From Anaerolentibacter hominis (lineage in GTDB: Bacteria > Bacillota > Clostridia > Lachnospirales > Lachnospiraceae): a stretch of DNA of 64,000 nt. The stretch lies in the NCBI RefSeq assembly GCF_032380675.1, contig NZ_JAWDIX010000001.1, forward strand, positions 1,612,001 to 1,676,000, given 5' to 3'. Made by a program: the position numbers and the translations under genes. The notes below the pieces were generated by a model that saw only the letters and a program-made list of their open reading frames with translations, did no database searches and was not told the origin of the DNA. Shown piece after piece: positions 50,949-60,988 of the stretch. Every line of letters begins with the position of its first letter. Position 1 is the first letter of the stretch.

Positions 50949-52684
50949 CTTCTCACCTCCTCATAAGGCATCTGGGACAGACAGATCTCCCTATATACTT
51001 CACAGGTATCAATTAATCGGTCATGTGCGTCAAATCCCACCAGGGCGCCATCGTCAAATACCATGATTCTGTCGGCACGGCGCACCGTGCTCACCCGCTG
51101 GGACACGATAAAGACCGTCATATTCCGGCTGTTTTTCCGGATTGCCTGGCGGAGTGCGGCATCCGTGGCAAAATCCAGAGCGGAAAAGGAATCATCCAGA
51201 ATCAGAATCTCCGGATTTTTTACGAGCGCTCTGGCAATGGCCAGCCGCTGCTTCTGGCCTCCGGAGAAATTCACACCCCCGGCGGCTACCTTCGCCTGAT
51301 ATCCGTCCGGCAGCGCCTGGATGAAAGAATCGGCCTGGGCAATCTCTGCTGCGGCCTTCACTTCCTCGTCCGTGGCATCTTGATTGCCCCATCGGATATT
51401 TTCGGCTATTGTGCCGGAGAACAATTCATTTTTCTGAGGCACTACTCCCACCCGTTCCCGCAGTTCTGTCAAAGTATAGTCCTTTACATGAATGCCATCC
51501 ACCAGCACGGCTCCCTCCGTCACTTCATAAAACCTGGGAATCAGCTGGATAAAAGTGGATTTTCCGGACCCTGTTCCTCCGATGATCCCGATCGTCTCGC
51601 CTGGGCGGACAAGGATTGTAATATCCGTGAGAGCCATATCTCCTGTCTCCCCATACCGGAAAGACACATTCTGGAATTCCACCTGACCTCGTAATTCTTC
51701 CCTCGTATCCCCCTCTTTCGGTTTCCCGGCGTCCTGAATGGTCAGTTTTGTATCCAGGATTTCATTGATACGGCCGGCGGAAGTGGACGCTTTTGTCATC
51801 AAAACAATGAGATTGGAGGCTATCGTCAGAGCATAGACAATCTGAGTCAGGTAATTGATAAATGCCACAATGGTACCGGCTTCCAGATTTCCCGCATTAA
51901 TATGGGAACCGCCCACCCACAGCAATACCACAATTGCCGTATTAATCACAAACTGGTTCAGCGGGTTAAGCAGAGAGGACAGCAGTCCGATGCGGACGCC
52001 GGTTTGCGTCAGCTCATCGTTGGCCTGGCGAAACCTCTTCTTCTCCGTATCCTTTGCCGCAAACGCACGGATGACACGGACGCCGGAAAGGTTTTCTCCG
52101 ATTACGGAGCCGGTTCTGTCCAGACGTTTCTGATATATCTTATATAAGGGAGAGGTCTTGCTTGTAAAAAAGTATAGCAGCAGAGAGATAAAGGGAATCG
52201 TGGCCACCAGAATAAGTGACAGTTTAAAATCCAGCAGCATTGCCATACCGATTGCCCCCAGAAATATAAAGACAGACCGTACAACCAGACGTATTACCAT
52301 CGCCACTGCTGTCTGAATCTGATTGACGTCGTTGGTGATCCGGTTGGTCAGGGACGCTGCTCCGAACTGATCCAGTTCTTTGTGGGACATGCCGGATATA
52401 TGCCGGAACAGGGCATTTCTTAAATTGGTTCCAAATCCCTGAGACGCCCTGGATGCAAAAAACTGGCATATCATAGAGCTTAAAAAGCCCAGTACCGACA
52501 TGATGAACATAATAATGCCCAGCTTCACTACATAGTGGATATCACGGGAAGCAACACCGTTATTGATAATCAGCGCCATCACCGTGGGCAGCATAATCTC
52601 CAGCAATGCCTCCAGCATTTTGAAAAAGGGTCCCAGAATACTCTCCTTCCGGTAAGGTTTTAAGTATACGAGCAGTTTGGACAA
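50945..52684 (-). CDS. Heterodimeric ABC exporter, first half-transporter
   Basis: 579 residues: six membrane helices, then an ATPase domain with Walker A GGTGSGKST and signature NFSGGQKQRLAIARAL. Walker B reads ILILDDSFS, with Asp in place of the catalytic Glu, so this NBD's site is the degenerate one, pairing with the AMSQGQ signature of its partner. TTG start (52684) with AAGGAG eight bases ahead. Confidence 0.93.
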   Translation of the reverse strand: MSKLLVYLKPYRKESILGPFFKMLEALLEIMLPTVMALIINNGVASRDIHYVVKLGIIMFIMSVLGFLSSMICQFFASRASQGFGTNLRNALFRHISGMSHKELDQFGAASLTNRITNDVNQIQTAVAMVIRLVVRSVFIFLGAIGMAMLLDFKLSLILVATIPFISLLLYFFTSKTSPLYKIYQKRLDRTGSVIGENLSGVRVIRAFAAKDTEKKRFRQANDELTQTGVRIGLLSSLLNPLNQFVINTAIVVLLWVGGSHINAGNLEAGTIVAFINYLTQIVYALTIASNLIVLMTKASTSAGRINEILDTKLTIQDAGKPKEGDTREELRGQVEFQNVSFRYGETGDMALTDITILVRPGETIGIIGGTGSGKSTFIQLIPRFYEVTEGAVLVDGIHVKDYTLTELRERVGVVPQKNELFSGTIAENIRWGNQDATDEEVKAAAEIAQADSFIQALPDGYQAKVAAGGVNFSGGQKQRLAIARALVKNPEILILDDSFSALDFATDAALRQAIRKNSRNMTVFIVSQRVSTVRRADRIMVFDDGALVGFDAHDRLIDTCEVYREICLSQMPYEEVRR

Positions 52685-52730
52685 GATCTCATCTCCTTAA
52701 GTATATAAAATTAATATAATTCCTTATGTA

Positions 52731-52878
52731 TTATAACAAACGGCATATGGTAATACCACTATGAATAAAATATGGACTCCATACGAAAATGTTATACAAC
52801 ATAAACGACAGCACGACTCGCGGGCTGTCCTGTTATAACAAACGACGGCAGGCTTCGAATCCCTCTTATTATAACAAA
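52731..52878 (-). repeat. Three copies of TTTGTTATAA ahead of the ABC exporter operon
   Basis: Plus-strand TTATAACAAA at 52731-52740, 52833-52842 and 52869-52878. On the minus strand two copies read TTTGTTATAAT, which looks like an extended -10 box (TGn-TATAAT). They may be tandem promoters for the ABC operon. The gap holds one further hairpin GACAGC / GCTGTC (52807-52830). Confidence 0.45.
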
Positions 52879-52879
52879 T

Positions 52880-52910
52880 AGGAGCAGGCTGCATTCCCGC
52901 AGCTGCTCCT
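52880..52910 (-). terminator. Terminator of the diguanylate cyclase gene
   Basis: AGGAGCA-GCTGC / GCAGC-CTGCTCCT hairpin with one bulge, followed by TATTTGTTAT, 21 bases after the stop. Confidence 0.6.
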
Positions 52911-52931
52911 GGTCCTGGTTACATACTCTAT

Positions 52932-54050
52932 TTATTTGCCGTCCCATATGACATACTGGTTCTTGCCCTTCTTCTTGGCCTGATAAAGAGCCTGATCCGA
53001 CCGGTCAAGAAGGGAAAGATAAGTTTCATCCGATTCCTGCCGAACCGCGGCGCCCACGCTGACGGTGACGATGCCAAAGCGGCTGTACTCTGCCGGGATC
53101 TGAAGCCCGCGGATCTTTTCTACCAGCGCGCCGGCATACGCAGACAGTTCTTCCCGATTCGGCTCATCCAGCACAAAGACAAATTCTTCCCCTCCGTACC
53201 TGGCCCCGAAAATCTGCGTCTCATCCGTATATTCTCTCAGGGCCTGCCCGATTAAGGCAAGGCAGTCATCCCCGGCCAGATGCCCGAAGGTATCGTTATA
53301 CTCCTTAAACCCATCAATATCCATCAGCATAACAGCCATCTGCCCGCCGGACTCTTTCCTGGCATCAAACGTCTGTTCCAGAAAGCTGGTGAGCAGCTTT
53401 CGGTTCGGCAGCCCCGTCACGGTATCTGTCGAATAAGCGGTCTCCAGCATCTTCCTCAGCTTTCCTTCCCGGATCTGACTATCCAGTATCAGAAAGGAAA
53501 TCACTCCTCCCAGCACCCATGCCGTAATCGCAGAAAAAAGATCATAGCCCAAAACCCCGGTATCATCCTTAAACAGCACTGCCACCAGGATATAAAGCAC
53601 CTCAAACGAGGTAAACAGCAGCAGTGTCTTGTGAAAAGGAAAAACAAACAGAATGGACAGCGCCAGATATAGAATGGAAAAAAAGACAGCCGGCCTCTCC
53701 GGAAAAGGGAACACGCTGATGCAGATCGTAAAGATCATTATCACAGATACCAGAAATACACAGAGCGGCTGAACGACACTGTACTCTGCCATACCTTTTC
53801 CTCTGTACCGGCAGACAAAGACGTACAGGGCAATCATGGCCGCCAATATAAACACATAGATCAATCCAAGCATTTCCGAGCGGAAAATGAAGCAGGTAAC
53901 AATAAAATAAGCGGCAAACAAAACAGATCCCAATCCGCTGACCAGCTTGAGCATACGAAGATTCCGGTCCGCGATAATGGAGCTGTTTTCAGCAAAAAAC
54001 TGCCTGCTGTCCTTTATAAACTTTCCCGCCGCATCAATCAAAGTTTTCAT
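52932..54050 (-). CDS. Membrane GGDEF diguanylate cyclase
   Basis: 372 residues. About six hydrophobic segments (residues 35-200), then a GGDEF domain (from about 215): DTVTGLPNRKLL, LMDIDGFKEYNDTFGHLAGDD and the active-site loop ARYGGEEFVFVL (GGEEF, active form). No RxxD inhibitory site is seen just before it. Makes c-di-GMP. It begins three bases after the sortase stop, so surface protein, sortase and cyclase form one operon. Confidence 0.93.
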   Translation of the reverse strand: MKTLIDAAGKFIKDSRQFFAENSSIIADRNLRMLKLVSGLGSVLFAAYFIVTCFIFRSEMLGLIYVFILAAMIALYVFVCRYRGKGMAEYSVVQPLCVFLVSVIMIFTICISVFPFPERPAVFFSILYLALSILFVFPFHKTLLLFTSFEVLYILVAVLFKDDTGVLGYDLFSAITAWVLGGVISFLILDSQIREGKLRKMLETAYSTDTVTGLPNRKLLTSFLEQTFDARKESGGQMAVMLMDIDGFKEYNDTFGHLAGDDCLALIGQALREYTDETQIFGARYGGEEFVFVLDEPNREELSAYAGALVEKIRGLQIPAEYSRFGIVTVSVGAAVRQESDETYLSLLDRSDQALYQAKKKGKNQYVIWDGK

Positions 54051-54052
54051 CT

Positions 54053-54736
54053 TTACTGTCCCATTTCATAGTGCTCTGTTTGCATCAAAGAAGCCTGTAC
54101 GATCAGCCTCTGCGTTCCGATATAAAGGGGAGTGCAGGTTATTAATGTGATCATCTCCTGCTCCGTCTCATACGTCACTTCAATCTGATCCGGCTCCACA
54201 ATCAGTATATTGGATACTTCATAGGTATATACGGTGTTTTCTGTTTCATATTTGATTATATCATTGACACTCAGCTCATTCAAGCGGTTGAACATGGAGC
54301 CATATGCGTAATTCCGGTGTCCCGCCACAACAAAATTACCCTGCTCTCCCGGTAGAGCCGTCCCTTCCATATGCCCCAGCCCGCAGCGCAGAACCTCTGC
54401 TCCTGAGCCCTCGCTCACGGCCAGTGTCAGGTCAATAGCGGGTATATTCAGAATTCCCAGCACTCCCTCCGTCATATTAGTATCTGTTTCCCCGGCAGGA
54501 ACCTCTGCCTGCCGGGCTTTTTTTATTCCACCGATATCGTTTTCATCCGGTTTCTCCCCGGTCTTCCTGTCATCTGCAGCAAGCCCCGGCGCCTGAATAG
54601 CCCGGAAGGCACGTATGGCCCGGTCGTTCTGGTACTCCACGTACACCCGGCAGACCGTATTTGCAAACAAGAGCAGCGTCCCCAGAATAATAAGGGCCGG
54701 GCCGAGAAAACGTTTTATCCTATTCCTTCTTTCCAT
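54053..54736 (-). CDS. Class D-type sortase
   Basis: 227 residues: N-terminal membrane anchor (about 9-32), linker, then the sortase barrel with catalytic VAGHRNY, LITCTPLYI and GTQRLIVQA (His, Cys, Arg). It should attach the LPKTG protein encoded just upstream. The start overlaps the end of that gene by 17 bases. Confidence 0.93.
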   Translation of the reverse strand: MERRNRIKRFLGPALIILGTLLLFANTVCRVYVEYQNDRAIRAFRAIQAPGLAADDRKTGEKPDENDIGGIKKARQAEVPAGETDTNMTEGVLGILNIPAIDLTLAVSEGSGAEVLRCGLGHMEGTALPGEQGNFVVAGHRNYAYGSMFNRLNELSVNDIIKYETENTVYTYEVSNILIVEPDQIEVTYETEQEMITLITCTPLYIGTQRLIVQASLMQTEHYEMGQ

Positions 54737-57700
54737 ATCTTATTATTCCGATCCCGCCAAGTATCAGCATCATTCCGATCAGATAGACCAGACCCGTTCC
54801 AAAAAATCCTCCGGTCTTTGGAAGCTCTGCCTTATCTGCTTTATTCTTTTCGGATTCATCCCCTGCCCCTTCCGTATCCTCATGAGGCTCCTTCTCCGTA
54901 TCCTCCGCCCCCGGTTCTTCCGTCTCTTCCGGGTCAGAGTCTGAGCGATCCGGCTCTTGTGCTGCCTCACCGTCTGTCTCCGCTTTATTCATCAGTGTAA
55001 TCTGCTGCATCACGATGCTGTCCACCACAACATCCACCGGTTCAGCCAGCCGTACAAAGCCGTCCGGCGCTTTTGTCTCTGTGATCTGGTAGGTACCAAA
55101 GTGCAGATTCCGGAAAACAGCGCTGCCCTGCGCATCAGAAACAGCCTCCTGGATCAGTTTGCCCTTCTCGTCCCGCAGTTCGAAAGAAGCTCCTGCAAGA
55201 GGTTTTCCCTCCTCGTCAGTCTTTACGACTTTAATGCCCCCAAGGAGCACGGGCATAATCCCCTGTCCCGGTATGGCCTGATTTACGATATTGACAACGG
55301 GTGTCCCCGCCGGATCTGCCTGGTCCGCAATATTGGAACAAATGCCGTCAATGTCTATGGAAACGGTAAAGATCTGTTCATTTTTCTCGTATCCGGACGG
55401 AGCATTTGTTTCGGCCAGGAGATAATTTCCAATCGGCACATCCGCAAATACAACCTTTCCGTCCGCCTGGCTGACCGCGGTCAGAAGAGGCGCCGTAAGC
55501 GCGGCGTCCGAATCGGCAAACAAGGCAAACTCCGCATTTGCTACAGACCTTCCGCTATCATCTGTCTTAAAAAATTCGACACTGCCGGTATTGGGTTTAT
55601 TGTCAAACTGAGCCGTCAGTTTTTTATTGCCGTCGGTGGGATTAATATCTATTTTAGCCAGTGTCTTCTGGTAACCTCTCGGCGCTTCAGTCTGTTCCAG
55701 GGTATAGGTTTTATTCAGATTCAGATAGGAAAAGGTAATCTTGCCACTGGAGTCGGTCTTGCCCTCCTGAAGCAGCATATCGCCCTGGTACAAAAAGAAA
55801 GTACCGTTTTGCAGTGGATTACCCGTTTCGTCCAGAAGCGTCAGCGTCACACTTCCCATTTTGGCTAACATACCGCCCCCGCCGGCTGAATTGACAGCCA
55901 CCGAGTTCACCTTATTGCTGTCCCCAATGCCGGTGCTGGCACTCCCGAGAACCGCACTATTTTCAAAACTGCTCTGCACGTCCACGATCAGGGCCATATA
56001 CTCCAGCACATAGGCCTTATTGGGATCGTTTGGCAGCGTCAGCTTAAAAATATTGGTATCGGTCCTTCTGCTATATTCATAGTGATAGTCCGCCTGATCC
56101 ACTTCATTTCCTTTTACAAACGCTCCGTCAGAAGCTACGGAAGCTTCATATAATATGATAGATTCCGTATTCAGCATCAGCCCCTTGGGAAGGGTATCTG
56201 TAATTGTGAAGGCCGGAAGGACAACCCGGTTCTGATTAACCTTGATGGTATACTCGATAAAGTCATTCCCGCGGGTGTAGGCCGCTGATTTGCCGATCAG
56301 CTGATTGTTCAGCTGGGTTTTGCCCGTAACGTTAATGTCAGCATAGTTATCCCTGATCATGGTGACCTCATTGGTAACCTCTGCTTTTCCATTATCAGTG
56401 TGGAAAGAAGCCACCATATCCGGGTCCAGCTTCGTCTGAAAACTGATTTCCCATTCTTCCTGAATACTTCCCAGGGTAACGGACAGTTTAGAATCTTCAT
56501 ACGTATACTTATCAGATGGGACAGCTTCAAGAGTTTCCCCCACTTTGCCCGCTTTCAATGTATTTTCCTGAAGGGTCTGTCCCTGTGGAATAGTATCAAG
56601 AATCACTACATTATCCATCGGCAGCTTATTTTTATTTACCCGAATATTCCATGTGAGCATCTGGGTTTCGTAATCGTAGGTTTTCGATTCCTTCTCCAGC
56701 ACTGTGCTTGTTATTTTATAATCTGCCTCTGTAGTTCCGTTAATCTCCTTATCCGCATACTTGGCAGCCAGGGCTGCCTCATTGTGAAAGACTCTGGCAG
56801 CATTGGCAGCGTAAAACGATGCGTCCCCAACCAGTGTTTTAAAGGTGAAGTAAAAGGTATTCGTTCCCGTATTGCCGAAATCAAATACCGGATTCTTCCC
56901 CGACATAGTTACATTTGGTGTTATAGCACTGCTGACCGGTTCACCCTTATCGTCCGTCATAACTAAAGAACCGGATACATAGCTCAGCTTTCCCTCGTCA
57001 TCTCCGGTACTCACCATATCCGTCACTTTTACAGCGCTCAAGTCCAGATTGTTCCGGTTCACCTCCGCCAGCCAGGTTATTTCATGAGTTGCTGTGTTGT
57101 AGGAAAGGCCTTTTTTCGTAATGGTACTAAGCGGCGCCTTCACCCCTTTGCCGATCTCCGGGAGTATGAAAGAAACAGGTGCTCCATTTCCCTGCCAGTC
57201 CCAGTCAAAGGTGAGCCAGGCCTTATTTTCAAAGCGAATATCCTTGTTTTCTTTATATAATTCCGGGTTCACATCGGTTTTATAGGAGATCGTAACCGGT
57301 TTATCCGCCGTGCCGGTGCCTGGGGTAAAAGAAAATTCCCCGCCGGTGTAATCAGCGGAAATACCGGCAGGGTCGCCCTGTGCCGCTCCGCTTATCATAA
57401 GGCTTCCTGACTGAAAGGAAAGTCCTGCCGGCAGCCGGTCGTGAACCACGATATCGCTCAGGTCATGTCCATTGGAATTTAAGGTCAGTGTCCATTCGAT
57501 TTCCCGTTCACCGTGTTGATAAGCCCCGTCTTTTTCAAGCCAGGATATGGGCACGTCAGCCGAAGCCGAAGCTGTGCTCACCGGTGAACTCTCTCCCTGC
57601 AGCGACAGGCTGGCTGCATTCTGCACCTTCACCGAACCGCTGGTGACCAGATCATTCCCGCTGACAAAAAGGGAGTTGGATGGCTTCGTGGCATAGGTGA

Positions 57701-58574
57701 TCTTCTCTGGCAGGGAGGCCGCATCCGCCGCCGATATGGTATAGGTCAATTTATTATTTTCTATTTTCACCGGACCATCCGGGGCAATATCCGCTATCTT
57801 GACACCATCGGCCATAAAGCTTCCGGCCACATACTCCTGGTCACTTCCCAGCTCATCGGTCAGCACCAGATCTGCCGGCCATTTATTGCCGGCTATCAAC
57901 GAAATCTCCCACAAAATCGTGCCATCGTTCTTCTGATAGATCCCGGTTTTTGTAATTGAAGGGTCCATTGGCTGATTGTCGCTGATATAAACAGTCACCG
58001 GAAGATTATTTTTATCCACCGGGATATCGATCTGATATTCATTTCCCACCTGATTTTGATCCAGCGCAGCTCCCAGATGCAGGTAGGCATTGTTAATTCC
58101 GCTCTCATCTTTAATAGCATCGGAAAAGTAAAACTCAGCCTTACCATCATGAATATAAATTTCTCCCAGTTTCTTGCCGCCTGTTAGAGTTACTTCCGTC
58201 CTATCTGACTGATTAGCAGAAAGTTTTATACTTATATAATCCGGAATTGGTATCTGATAAGCCTCTGTAAGGTTTCCGGCTATCGTACTTGTCTGATTGA
58301 AAACCATGTTATTGATCTGTTCTTCTGATAAATCAAAATAGTAAGTAAGCTGAAATTGATCCTGCAGACTCAGAGAGTCTCCCGTATGAATCTCTTCAAA
58401 TATCCCTCCATCCGATTTCTTCAGTTCCGTCCGGTCGATAAATTCGCTCATGGAAAGGCCGCCGGCTCCGCCGCTGTCCTCCGCCGATGCCCTGGCAGAG
58501 AATTGAACGCCGCAGACTAAAATTGATAGCACGACAATAAAACTTGTTATTCGATATAATACCTTTTTCTTCAT
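54720..58574 (-). CDS. LPXTG-anchored multi-domain surface protein
   Basis: 1,284 residues. Signal peptide (1-30), then several adhesin modules of about 140 residues sharing the pattern of TDTLPKG, HDRLPAG and LDTIPQG strands, which resemble isopeptide-forming pilin/adhesin domains. Then three SpaA-like prealbumin domains (about 930-1180, each with a K-x-D-E/D start and TEAP or TKAP end), a DEP-rich linker, and the sorting signal LPKTGG with membrane helix and basic tail. Likely pilin or adhesin. The ribosome site is weak (GGATGG). Confidence 0.9.
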   Translation of the reverse strand: MKKKVLYRITSFIVVLSILVCGVQFSARASAEDSGGAGGLSMSEFIDRTELKKSDGGIFEEIHTGDSLSLQDQFQLTYYFDLSEEQINNMVFNQTSTIAGNLTEAYQIPIPDYISIKLSANQSDRTEVTLTGGKKLGEIYIHDGKAEFYFSDAIKDESGINNAYLHLGAALDQNQVGNEYQIDIPVDKNNLPVTVYISDNQPMDPSITKTGIYQKNDGTILWEISLIAGNKWPADLVLTDELGSDQEYVAGSFMADGVKIADIAPDGPVKIENNKLTYTISAADAASLPEKITYATKPSNSLFVSGNDLVTSGSVKVQNAASLSLQGESSPVSTASASADVPISWLEKDGAYQHGEREIEWTLTLNSNGHDLSDIVVHDRLPAGLSFQSGSLMISGAAQGDPAGISADYTGGEFSFTPGTGTADKPVTISYKTDVNPELYKENKDIRFENKAWLTFDWDWQGNGAPVSFILPEIGKGVKAPLSTITKKGLSYNTATHEITWLAEVNRNNLDLSAVKVTDMVSTGDDEGKLSYVSGSLVMTDDKGEPVSSAITPNVTMSGKNPVFDFGNTGTNTFYFTFKTLVGDASFYAANAARVFHNEAALAAKYADKEINGTTEADYKITSTVLEKESKTYDYETQMLTWNIRVNKNKLPMDNVVILDTIPQGQTLQENTLKAGKVGETLEAVPSDKYTYEDSKLSVTLGSIQEEWEISFQTKLDPDMVASFHTDNGKAEVTNEVTMIRDNYADINVTGKTQLNNQLIGKSAAYTRGNDFIEYTIKVNQNRVVLPAFTITDTLPKGLMLNTESIILYEASVASDGAFVKGNEVDQADYHYEYSRRTDTNIFKLTLPNDPNKAYVLEYMALIVDVQSSFENSAVLGSASTGIGDSNKVNSVAVNSAGGGGMLAKMGSVTLTLLDETGNPLQNGTFFLYQGDMLLQEGKTDSSGKITFSYLNLNKTYTLEQTEAPRGYQKTLAKIDINPTDGNKKLTAQFDNKPNTGSVEFFKTDDSGRSVANAEFALFADSDAALTAPLLTAVSQADGKVVFADVPIGNYLLAETNAPSGYEKNEQIFTVSIDIDGICSNIADQADPAGTPVVNIVNQAIPGQGIMPVLLGGIKVVKTDEEGKPLAGASFELRDEKGKLIQEAVSDAQGSAVFRNLHFGTYQITETKAPDGFVRLAEPVDVVVDSIVMQQITLMNKAETDGEAAQEPDRSDSDPEETEEPGAEDTEKEPHEDTEGAGDESEKNKADKAELPKTGGFFGTGLVYLIGMMLILGGIGIIRYGKKE

Positions 58575-58900
58575 ATGTATCCATCCGAAGATGTCTTGTC
58601 CCCCATTCTGTTATCTATTACCCCTGCAGCAAAGAAACAGGCATATCCGCCTGTACGCCCCGGAGCTTTATATACTGTCTGATTTTTATAGACAACAATC
58701 CGAAATAAAAAGTTGCAATTTGTCGTAAAATGCTTCATAATTTTATCAAATTAAACTAATCATATCAGCATCATTTTGTTTTCTGTACACGCCAGCACAA
58801 AACCTGACTGCCTTTGCACACAATAAACGGATGGTGCCTTATCATAACAAGAACTTTTGTGATATCATAAAAATAATGTTGAAAATTGGGGGTTTTGATT

Positions 58901-59626
58901 TTGCGTCTTGCAATTTGTGAAGATAATATTGAGGAGTTGAATCTTGTTTTATCTCAGCTTTTTCGTTATACTGAGCTCCATCCGGAATGGGATGTATCAA
59001 TTCACCCGTTTTCCTCTCCCAAGGCACTGTTAGCTGCTGCAAAAGACGGACAATTTGATCTGTTCCTGCTGGATATATTGATGCCGGAAACAAACGGGAT
59101 CGAGCTTGGCCGCCAGCTGCACGAAATACGGCCGGCAGCAGTCCTGATTTATCTGACTTCTTCTCCTGAATTTGCTCTGGAGGCCTTCCGCGTCTCGGCC
59201 TTTCAGTATCTTTTAAAACCGGTTTCGGACAATCAGTTGTTTCAGGTTCTGGATCAGGCCATGATTAGGATACAGACCAAACTTTCCCAGAATATGGCTG
59301 TAAGAACAAAGGAAGGCTTAATCGCTCTTCCGTTTTCTACAATCGCTTATTTGGAGAGCAGGGGGCATGTGCTCTATTTTACCCTTCAGGACCGCCGTCT
59401 GGTCACCAGCACACACATTCGAACAACTTTTGAAGAAGCCGCCGCTCCCCTTCTGGGAGACAGCCGGTTTATTCATCCTCATAAATCCTATATCGTCAAT
59501 ATGGCGTTCGTTCATAAGCTTACGCTGAAAGAATTTATGATGTCAGATAATACCGCTATACCCATATCCCGCAAGAACTATAGTGAGGTGAAGAGCCGCT
59601 ATCTGAAATTCTTAGGTATGCTGTAA
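58901..59626 (+). CDS. LytTR-family response regulator
   Basis: About 241 residues from the TTG at 58901 (RLAICEDN), with GGGGG eight bases ahead; a TTG at 58886 precedes that site. Receiver domain with the phosphoacceptor Asp in FLLDILMPETNG, and a LytTR DNA-binding domain (ALPFSTIAYLESRGHVLYF, FIHPHKSYIVNM). Divergent from the surface-protein operon and followed by its kinase. The gap 58575-58900 is AT-rich and no clear LytTR direct repeats were established in it. Confidence 0.92.
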   Translation: MRLAICEDNIEELNLVLSQLFRYTELHPEWDVSIHPFSSPKALLAAAKDGQFDLFLLDILMPETNGIELGRQLHEIRPAAVLIYLTSSPEFALEAFRVSAFQYLLKPVSDNQLFQVLDQAMIRIQTKLSQNMAVRTKEGLIALPFSTIAYLESRGHVLYFTLQDRRLVTSTHIRTTFEEAAAPLLGDSRFIHPHKSYIVNMAFVHKLTLKEFMMSDNTAIPISRKNYSEVKSRYLKFLGML

Positions 59627-59640
59627 AAAGGAGCTGTTCC

Positions 59641-60924
59641 ATGAAACCAGTCGATATTGTCAATACAGTCGGAGATATCCTGTTCTTTTACATCTTTGTT
59701 TATTTTCTTATTAAAAGGCGATATTCCGTAAAACAAACCTTAATTACACTCATGATCAGTTTTGCTGTTATTCTCACCGGCAATCTGATTCTGATCCACG
59801 TTCTGGGACGTGACCTGACTGTCCAGCTCTCCGGTTTGACCGTCACGGTTCCGGTTATTATTATCTGTTATGTATTATCCAAATACCGGGGCTTCCAGTG
59901 TGTATTCTGTGTTCTCACCGCTGCGTCCTTTTTAATGTTTTCGGGCCTGATCCGCATGATCGTAGAGTTTTTCCAGATCGGTATGTGGTTTGATAATTTT
60001 ATCAGTTCTCTTACCTATCTGCTTGCTTTGTTTATGATAATCAGACTTCTCCGGCGGCCATTATGGACGGTTATGGAGCATTTGAAGGTTGGCTGGGCAT
60101 CTCTAAGCCTGATTCCTATTATTTTCTGTTTTTCCATTGACTTTTTACTTACTGCGTATCAGCCTGTCTACCAGCATCCCATTGTTTTGTGGTCTCTGAT
60201 CCCCCTGCTGCTTTTCCTGGTGATCTCCTATTATCTGATCTACCAGCTTTTTAAAAATATGCAGCAGGAATTCATCAATCAGGATGCCTTAAATGCACTT
60301 TCCCTGCAGACACAGCTGCTAAAAAAACATCTGATGCTGATGCAGCAGGAAGAGGAGAAAAATAAAATTAACCGTCATGACCTGCGCCACTATATGCAGA
60401 TTATACGTTCGCTGGTTCTGGACCAGAAATGGGAGCAGGCATTGTCCACCATTGACAAATACAGCAGTGACCTGGCAAACACTAAAATATGCAGCTACAG
60501 CACCAGTCTTTCCATCAACGCGGCGATCTCTTCCTTTCTGCATCGGGCAGCCGACAACGGAGTACATCTGAATGTTTCCATCATACCGCCGGAAGGTTTT
60601 CCGGTAGATGAACAAGAACTGGCCGTTGTCTTCTCCAACGCGGTGGAAAATGCGGTAAATGCCTGTCTGGCCGTGCCGCCGGACAAGGAGAGAAAGATTA
60701 TTGTTACCGCCAAACAGGTGGCGGATCAGTACATTATTGAAGTAATGAATACCTACGAGGGTCTGCTTACATTCAGTGAAGAAACGGGTCTGCCCATCTC
60801 CAGAAAAAAAGGACATGGCACCGGGACTCGGAGTATTGCAGCTTTTGCCGCAAAATACGGTGCAATCCTGGATTGTTCTGCCCAGGAAGGCTGGTTTGAA
60901 CTGCGTATCCTGCTTCAAAAGTAA
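59641..60924 (+). CDS. GHKL sensor histidine kinase (AgrC/VirS-like)
   Basis: 427 residues. Six or seven hydrophobic segments (to about 205), a phospho-acceptor region KINRHDLRHYMQII, N box VVFSNAVENAVNAC and G box KKGHGTGTRSIAAF. Partner of the LytTR regulator 15 bases upstream. No peptide signal gene was found next to it. Confidence 0.92.
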   Translation: MKPVDIVNTVGDILFFYIFVYFLIKRRYSVKQTLITLMISFAVILTGNLILIHVLGRDLTVQLSGLTVTVPVIIICYVLSKYRGFQCVFCVLTAASFLMFSGLIRMIVEFFQIGMWFDNFISSLTYLLALFMIIRLLRRPLWTVMEHLKVGWASLSLIPIIFCFSIDFLLTAYQPVYQHPIVLWSLIPLLLFLVISYYLIYQLFKNMQQEFINQDALNALSLQTQLLKKHLMLMQQEEEKNKINRHDLRHYMQIIRSLVLDQKWEQALSTIDKYSSDLANTKICSYSTSLSINAAISSFLHRAADNGVHLNVSIIPPEGFPVDEQELAVVFSNAVENAVNACLAVPPDKERKIIVTAKQVADQYIIEVMNTYEGLLTFSEETGLPISRKKGHGTGTRSIAAFAAKYGAILDCSAQEGWFELRILLQK

Positions 60925-60939
60925 ATAATTTCTATACAA

Positions 60940-60974
60940 AACGGGAGTGCTCCGATGAAGCACTCCCGTTTTTT
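60940..60974. terminator. Bidirectional terminator between the kinase gene and mltG
   Basis: AACGGGAGTGCT / AGCACTCCCGTT hairpin, T-run TTTT on the plus side and A/T-rich on the other. Confidence 0.8.
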
Positions 60975-60988
60975 CAATTCTATTGATT

